Positions 57,480 to 64,000 of a stretch of DNA of 64,000 nucleotides are shown here, piece by piece (positions within the stretch are counted from its first letter, which is position 1; every line of letters starts with the position of its first letter). Made by a program: the position numbers and the translations under genes. Where the stretch lies: the NCBI GenBank assembly GCA_024449915.1, contig JAMZAV010003116.1, forward strand, positions 1-64,000, given 5' to 3'. The notes beneath the pieces were generated by a model. That model was not told the DNA's origin. It ran no database searches and was given only the letters and a program-made list of their open reading frames with translations. Source of the DNA: Sweltsa coloradensis. Taxonomy: Eukaryota > Arthropoda > Insecta > Plecoptera > Chloroperlidae.

Positions 57480-58465
57480 TTGTGAACCCCCTGCCCCCCA
57501 CACCCCTGGCTGGTTCTGACCAGCTGGGCCACTCCTCCCTCACTCCCGAGGATAGAGTGGCGCATTATGACCAAACGGTTGACGCTTTCGGTTCTGCTAA
57601 TCGTAAAAGGCGATTTACGAGAAAAAGTCCACCTCGCAAACATCAGCTAGTAAGCGGGGAGTATATTTCTCCCGAACCTAGAGGCGTGCTCTGGCAATCG
57701 TCGTCGGGGACCTTGCCCCCTTCCCCTTTGGGACGACCCCCCCGGCGACGATGACAATGACACAACGAACGATGACAAAGACGATGACGACCGCGACGTG
57801 AAAGAAACTCCCCGTTCCTCTCCTTACTCGTGGCTGGTTCTGACCAGCATGTTGCCCTCCTCCCCCCCCCCTTAGGCTAGAGTGGTGCATTAGACCTAAC
57901 GGTTGACCCCGTCCTTAATCCAAATAAAACAAACAAAAAAATCCCCCTCCACCTTACTTTTTTTCATAGGCGGCGCAATATGACTAACCGGTTGAAGCGC
58001 CCTAGTTTCTCACGTCGTCGTCATCGCAATATTATTCAGCCGATTAAAGCGACATAGTTTATAATGTCGCCGTAAAATCTTGTGACTGATGTTAGTGCAC
58101 CACTGCCTCGCTATGAACATCAGCTAATAAGTAGGGGAGTATACCTCTCCCCCAACTGGGCACGGGGGGGGAATTGTCTAGGCTAATCTCAAATGGCGAT
58201 TGAAAAGAAAAAGTTTCCCTCTAGCAAACATCAGCTAGTAAAGATCGGTAGTTTATTACTCCCCGAAACTAGAGGCGAGCTCTGGTATTCGTCGTCGGGG
58301 ACAACTCGCCCTCTCCTTGAAGACCTTCAGCAACAAACGAAGATAAAGACAATGACGACCGCGACGTGAAACCCCCCCTTTCCTCACCTACCCGTGGCTG
58401 GTTCTGACCAGCATGGGCCTCTCCTTCCCATATCAACTAGACGCGCCCTTTATGCAAATTAACTA
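57480..58465 (+). repeat. Cluster of family A and B repeats
   Basis: A tail (57,500-57,585), a full A copy (57,593-57,930; best copy in the window, with both hairpins), a B module (57,968-58,022), a fragment matching 38,040 (58,033-58,070), and another A copy (58,100-58,455, partly duplicated start with two aaacatcagcta blocks at 58,119 and 58,226). This part has normal homopolymer lengths, so the consensus is best read here. Confidence 0.8.
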
Positions 58466-58624
58466 TCTACTAGGAAAACGCTCAGTTGGACGCGTTGTTG
58501 AGCGAGCACCGGTACGTGCAACATGACCCGAGTACGACATTCCCATAAGGCCCACCACACAGTGTAGGCCTAACTCAATGACATAATATATGCTACGCAA
58601 AGCTTATGTACGTCATTGGCCTAA

Positions 58625-58776
58625 TAGTAGGGGCTGAGATGTACAAAAAAGGGCCTTGGCTCGATTTGCGTGCCGAAATTGATTTTTTGGTTTTTAACGG
58701 TTGGTATCATCGGACTTAAATTAATCTAGGTGTTCTTCAATTTTTTTCCGCCGCCATCTTGGATAAAATGGCCGCC
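58625..58776 (+). repeat. Inverted repeat, left arm (~150 bp)
   Basis: tagtaggggctgagat, tcgatttgcgtgcc, attttttggttttta, tcttcaattttttttccgcc (in pieces) and atggccgcc in order. The reverse complement occurs at 62,481-62,627. Confidence 0.7.
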
Positions 58777-58779
58777 AAT

Positions 58780-61700
58780 GTGCTTTTTAGAAAAAACGTT
58801 GTAGCGCACAAACGAACAAAGGGAAAATAATGAAATAAGTTTTGACTTGAAGAAAAATTTATTTATAAGCATACAAAAAACATAAAGGGTGAAAAAAAAA
58901 TTTGGGAGGGGTAAAAAGTAGGCTTTTACTGTCAGAGACCATGTGTTTTTTTGTATTGTTATTAATTTGAATTAAAAACTTGTAATGGACCATATAGTTA
59001 ATAGCTTATGACAATGTGTGTATTTCTACGTACAAGAACATAAATGTTCCAACGGAAAGCGAAAATTTAGTTTAGGTTTTAAAAGCTTTTTTTAAATTTT
59101 AGCAAAAACCCCCCGGAAGAAAATTGTTTTTAAAACCTGCATACGCGCGCTTTTTCCCCAAAATCCCAGCAGCTCTGCAGTTTTGTAGTAAATTTTGGCC
59201 CTTTTCCCCCTCTTTTTGTCCTCTATATTTTTTCAAAATTTTATTTTTAGCAAATAATTTTTGGGTTTAAAAAAAAAAAAAACCCAAGATGAATCCCCCC
59301 CCGTGTATACAAAAAAAACAGTTCCTACAAAAAATGTTTGTAGACCGGGGATTTTTTTTTTTTTTAAGCTCTAAAACGGGGGGACCCGGTTGATTTTTTT
59401 TCGGGAATTAAAAATTTTTAAACAAAAACAGGGCGTACCCCAATTTTGAGGCCCCTTTCCATCAAGCCTGGGATAGATTGGCAAAGAGCATGGCTCGTTT
59501 TGTAAAGGCGGGGGAAAAGGGATTAAATTCCCCTTTTATCGCAAACATTAGCTGGTAGGTAGGGGAGTACACCCCCGGGAAACCCTATTTTTTTGCTTTT
59601 TTTTTTTTAAATCCCGCTCTATCAGTCGTCGTCGAGGACCCGTTTTCTTCATTCTTTTGCGCCCTCCCCAACAACGACGATAATGCCCCACGTATGAGGG
59701 AAAAAGACGAGGACGCCCCGATGTGAGAATAAGCCCCCCCCCCCCCCCCCTAGTGGGGACGAGTTTGATTCCAAGAAGGGGGTTGTGATAAAGCATCAAC
59801 TATGCTAGAACATAATATCAGCTCTCGGGGAAGAAACCCTTTGTATGTTAAACCCATGTAAAAAAAATTAAGGCAGGATCCTCGAACCCCTTTTTTTTTT
59901 AAGACAATCCATTTTTAGTTGAAGAGAAATTATTAACAAAAATTCGTTAAAGATTTTTTAAAGAATAATAAAAGATGGCAAGCTAGGTGATAATTTTTGC
60001 CAAGCGATTTAATTTTTGTTTTTATTCCAAATGTTTTTTGGACACTGTCAAAAAGGGGACCCTAAGTTACTCCCCTTTAAAGAACAATATCCCAACAAGA
60101 AGATTAATTTTTAAGTTGGTGTACTGTGTTTTCCTTGAAATTTTCCAAATGATACAAGCCTTCATGTCAGTGCTAGAAACAACGTTATGTACGACTAAAA
60201 CAGGTGTCGTTCCCCCCCAGGGTCAGACAGTAAGATATGCATTGTAGATTCTAGGGCCTTGATAGTGAAATTTATACAAAAGGTCCGGGAAAATGAATAC
60301 TTGCAAGGATTTTTGGGCCCAATGAGGTTTTTTCTTCGAAATTGGGAAAAATTTCTTTTTTTTTACTTCGAGGGAAGAATAATTTTTTTCCCAAAACCCC
60401 CAAAACTAGCTTAAGGTAAATTCTATAAAAACGTAGTGATGGTTGTACCTAATGAAATTCATTGTCAATAGCGCAACAAAATAAAACTTCTTTTCTAAAG
60501 AAGACATTACTGTCCACTTTGAGAGAAAAATCAAAACCCTTAGCCTTTTGTAAACTTCGAAAAAACCATTTTGGAAGTCATTCAGAGAGGAAAAAAACGA
60601 ACGAATGTTGTTTCAGTAGATTGTCCCTTCATTTAAACCATCCCAAACTTGTTAAAAACCGAATATTGAAACCATACACACGAGGAAGCCGACAATTTAA
60701 AACCCCCTAACTTTCTAGAGAAATGGGGGATGTGCAAAAATTGTAACATTGACGTCATGTCCCCGGAACAGATGTATTCTTACTCTTCTTAATATACCTT
60801 TGTTCAAGGTATGACCCTGCTAAAAAACTTTATCTTTTATTACTGGCCATGGCAAACACAAAAAAAAGCATAAATTTTGAATGAGGGGTGCAATGAATTA
60901 AACAGTGAAAAGGTAAGTGTTGGCCCGGACTTCACTTTTTTCCCTGGTTCAGATTGGGGGGGAAAAATTTTTAGTTGGGTTTTTCAAAAAAAAAATTTTT
61001 AATTTGGTTCTTGATTTGCTACAAATTTTAAAAACGAGTAGTACAAGTTTTGGGATAAGTTGGGAGAAAGACGTTTTCGATTTCGCCCCGGGAAATTGTG
61101 CGATTTTGGGAAAAGGCTTTACATGCCAAATTTTATGCCCAAACACTTTAAAATCCCAAAAGGGTTAAAAAACCTGCTCCGGGAGTTTTTTAGGACCGAG
61201 AAAATTGAAGGAAAAATTTCCCGCCAACTTTAGGAGAAATAATCATGACCACATACAGAAGACTAAGAAGGGCAAGGATAAGAAAAGGGTTACGTTTTTT
61301 CCCCCTTACTTTCAAACCACTTACTGAGATCAATGGTGTGAAAATTTGGGGCCCAAAAAGAATTACGGTTTCGGGGGAAAATGCCTTCTCTCCCGGCTCC
61401 TAGGGCCCGATTTTGGGAAGGGAGAAAAGGGTGGATAAAAAGGGCCCGGGTTTTACGGGTAAAAAGCGTTTTTGCAGGGGAAAAATTTAAATCAAATTTG
61501 TACTTTTTTTATGCAAATGCCACAAATTGTCAAAACGTCGGGGTTTTTTGCATTAAGTAATACAGATGAGCCCAAAGGGACGATGAAAAAAAACCCGTTA
61601 GGTGATGAGGGCCAAGGAGAAAAAAAGGGGGAAAAAGTCAAAATGCATATGTATCAAATACCTTTTTAGAACACATTTTAAATTTCTCAGAATGTAAAAA

Positions 61701-62480
61701 AAGGTTTTGGGGGTACTCCCCCAAACGTGTTGATTTTAAAAAGGGCAGGAGGTCACCCGCATATCGCTTTCAAAAAAATAGGTGGTATTCCAAATCGCTT
61801 GATTTTAAAAGAATCCCCCCTTTCCCCCTCAGACATTCAAAAACTTAAATAAACATAAAAAAAACCCTTTAAAAAGGGATATAAGCTCTCACATAGTAAA
61901 AATTTTTAGTATAGACACGCCCATTTCCCCCATTTTTAGATAAATGAAAAGAAATTGTTGCAAAGCAAAAATTTCAAACTAAAAAAAACGACAAAATAAA
62001 TAATACATATTTACACATTAATATAAAAAAAAAACCCCAAAAAATGGTCTATCCTTTTGTGTAATACAAACCTTTTTTCAAATTGTTATTTTTATATACA
62101 TTTATTATTTCGTAAATTTTAAAATTTTTCTAAAAAAATAATTAAAAACTTTTTTTTAGCGGCATATTTTTCAAGATGGCCTTTTCCAAAATTAATTAAG
62201 CCCGTAATATTTTGAAGTATTATTATCATCGATCATATTTCTAAACAATCATGCACTTAAAAAAGTTTTGGCGCCTTTTTTGCCCAAATAGACCACAAAA
62301 AATAAAAAATCAACTAAATTTTGAAAAAAAAAAAATTTTAGTATTTTTAAAAAATTTTTTTCGTTTTTTTTTATTTTTTTTATTACTTCTTATAAAATCA
62401 ATTAGTACACCAATTTTTTTTTTTATTTTAAAAAATAATTATTGCATTTAGTTTTTAAACCCTTTTTTCGAAATGTACTA
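58780..62480. other. Interval between inverted repeats; no gene recognised
   Basis: Noisy text with many homopolymers. Includes a distorted family A copy at 59,470-59,760 (cattagctggtaggtagggg, gtcgtcgaggacc, gatgtgaga). Frames at 59,987, 60,462 and 60,917 (78-86 codons) have lysine-rich, non-repetitive content but match no family I recognise. If the arms belong to one transposon, a transposase would be expected here; none could be supported. Confidence 0.45.
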
Positions 62481-62627
62481 CGGCGGCCCTTTTTTCCAGA
62501 TGGGGGCCGGAAAAAATTGAAGAAAAAATAGATCATGTTTTTTGGGGAATGATTTCTATCATTTAAAACCAAAAAATTTAAAATTTTGGGACGCAAATCG
62601 TGCCAATGTAATCTCAGCCCCTACTAA
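62481..62627 (-). repeat. Inverted repeat, right arm (~150 bp)
   Basis: Complement of the left arm: cggcggcccttttttcc, ggaaaaaattgaaga, ttaaaaccaaaaaattt, gacgcaaatcgtgcc and atctcagcccctacta. Homology stops within a few bases of tagtaggggctg on both sides. Confidence 0.7.
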
Positions 62628-62878
62628 ACTGGATTTTTTGACATTTACCCCTATATACTATTCCAACATCTTTGCATTGTACAATTTACGTCATGCCTTC
62701 TAAAGGGTTTCTTTTTATCTTCACTCCCCCCCATTTTTTAAATTCATTTTTCGGGAAATTTGATTCCCCAAAAGTCTTTAAGGGCTTGACCGATTTTGCT
62801 GAAAAATTTGAAAAATAGGAGAAAAAAGGTGGAAAATTTTTTTTAAACCCGGGAAAAATTTCATAAAAGATCGAAACA

Positions 62879-63038
62879 TTTTTTTTTTTTTTTTTTTTTT
62901 TTATTTTTATTTTTTATATCCAAAAGATCGGATTTTGTCCAAAAAAAATATACGCAACCCGCCCAGGTGGGATGTACATGTGTAAAAAAAAATTTAGGTC
63001 GACAGAGAAACGGTGCGACCTGTATCAAGAAGTAAAAG

Positions 63039-63068
<30 letters not shown>
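62879..63068. repeat. Poly-T and poly-A runs
   Basis: A 24-T run (62,879-62,902) and a 28-A run (about 63,041-63,068) lie 140 bp apart in opposite sense, framing unrecognised sequence. They could be the tails of two opposed retroposed copies. Confidence 0.6.
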
Positions 63069-63071
<3 letters not shown>

Positions 63072-63199
63072 GCATTTGAGGCCCAAAAAGTCAAGTGGGA
63101 CGCTCGCTCCCCCCTCGCTCAATTATAGCACTAAGGGAAAAAAATATATTTTATCAAACCCCACCCTAAAAAGCCTTTTTATTTAAATTACAAAGACTG

Positions 63200-63690
63200 A
63201 CGCGCAATGTGACCAAACTGGTTTTAAGCGCCCTAGGTTTTCAAGTCGTCGTGTGATAGTTTTTGAAAAATTCACCCATTTTTTTTACAACCATTTCTTA
63301 GTTTGCACATTTTCTTTTTTAATTTATATTCATTCAAATAAATAATTATTCTTTTTTCTATTGCCCAGGGCTGGCTTTTGCTAATATTGAAAGTCGATTC
63401 AAGAGAAAAAGTCCCCTCTCGAAACATAAATTATAATAGAACTGGAGGCAAGCCCGGCAATCGTTGTCGGGGGGCACCGCCCCCCTTTCTTAACGACCCC
63501 CCGCCGGGCCCATGCCCGGCACAACCCAACGGAAAGACAAAGATAATGCGACCGCGCCCTGAAAAACCCCCCTTTTTTTCCCCCTTTCCCGTGGGTGGTT
63601 CCCGACCAGCATAAGCCCCTCCTTTCTTTCCCCTAGGCTGAGTGGCTCATGATAACCTAACGGTTGGGCGCGGGCCCTTTAAAGCAAAAA
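63200..63690 (+). repeat. Family B module and family A copy
   Basis: B module at 63,200-63,255 (actggttttaagcgcccta, caagtcgtcgtg). A copy from about 63,368 (ggcttttgctaatattgaaa) through gagaaaaagtcccc, ctggaggcaagcccggcaat, the gac triplet tract and gaccagcataagcc, to aacggttgggcgcg at 63,660-63,675. Order B then A here is the reverse of 57.6-58.0 kb, as in a tandem A-B-A-B series. Confidence 0.7.
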
Positions 63691-64000
63691 AAAAATTTAA
63701 AAAAAAAAATACGAAAAAATTTAGATGACAAAAAACGGCAATTTTAGACATTTTGGATAGAACTAGATTGGTTGTCCTACAAGACGAAAAAAGGGATTTG
63801 AAAACCTTTAATTTTACAAGGTTTTTAGGGGGATTTTTTGAATGAGGCCAAAGTTCTTTAAAAACCCAAAAAATTTAAAACAAAAGAGGGAAAATAATTG
63901 CATAATGAGCGAGCGAACCCAGCGTTTTCCAATTGACTCTTTTGGTTTTGAATGTCTGTTTTTTTTTTTCTGTTAAATGCTTGGGAAAAGGTCGCCCCGT

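Noticed and set aside
60462..61168. Transposase inside the 58.6-62.6 kb inverted repeats
   Set aside because: Frames of 82-83 codons have no DDE, zinc-finger or helix-turn-helix pattern that I can recognise, and the local sequence quality is poor.

Overview
This is a repeat-saturated, AT-rich eukaryotic window with no compact gene arrangement, no bacterial-style operons and no intact long ORF. The best-supported host material is a minus-strand, intron-containing gene region (about 26.9-34.3 kb). It contains immunoglobulin-like exons with matching phase-1 splice sites, sushi/CCP-like cysteine modules, and the pieces of a trypsin-type serine protease domain. Together with Ty3/Gypsy, BEL/Pao and Jockey/CR1-type elements this fits an invertebrate, most likely an arthropod (possibly a crustacean). 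The arthropod assignment is inference from protein style, not proof. Frameshifts at homopolymers occur in host exons and repeats alike, so much of the damage is probably unpolished long-read error rather than true decay. After an 18-G run at 42,789 the text becomes visibly worse.

Layout. 1-5 kb: AT-rich sequence, copies of an interspersed hairpin-bearing repeat (called family A/B here) and small tandem repeats. 5.3-6.6 kb: tandem 259-bp units, each holding a tRNA-like sequence. 6.96-7.43 kb: a large foldback (inverted repeat) element with a second copy at 37.2-37.7 kb. 9.1-13.9 kb: a degraded Ty3/Gypsy-type retrotransposon on the plus strand (gag knuckles, protease, RT, RNase H, integrase) without recognisable LTRs. 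14-20.4 kb: AT-rich, no gene seen. 20.4-21.1 kb: remnant of a non-LTR reverse transcriptase on the minus strand. 21.6-24.85 kb: a composite satellite block (117-bp units in three patches, 172-bp units and a minisatellite).

26.9-34.3 kb, read on the minus strand: three Ig-like exons, then two or three CCP-like modules, then the protease domain with segments around the activation site, His, Asp and Ser. If this is one gene it is a modular serine protease resembling the ones that start arthropod Toll and prophenoloxidase cascades, but with Ig domains those proteins are not known to carry. This is the most interesting observation in the window. 35.9-36.9 and 41.1-42.5 kb: two tandem arrays of one 250-310 bp satellite family.

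42.8-64 kb: a GC-rich ~107-bp tandem repeat; a plus-strand Jockey/CR1-like RT lying between two ~575-bp direct repeats; a nearly complete BEL/Pao retrotransposon on the minus strand (50.48-57.43 kb) with both LTRs, a primer binding site, gag knuckles, protease-linker, RT, RNase H and integrase; more family A/B copies; and a pair of ~150-bp inverted repeats 3.7 kb apart (58.6 and 62.5 kb).
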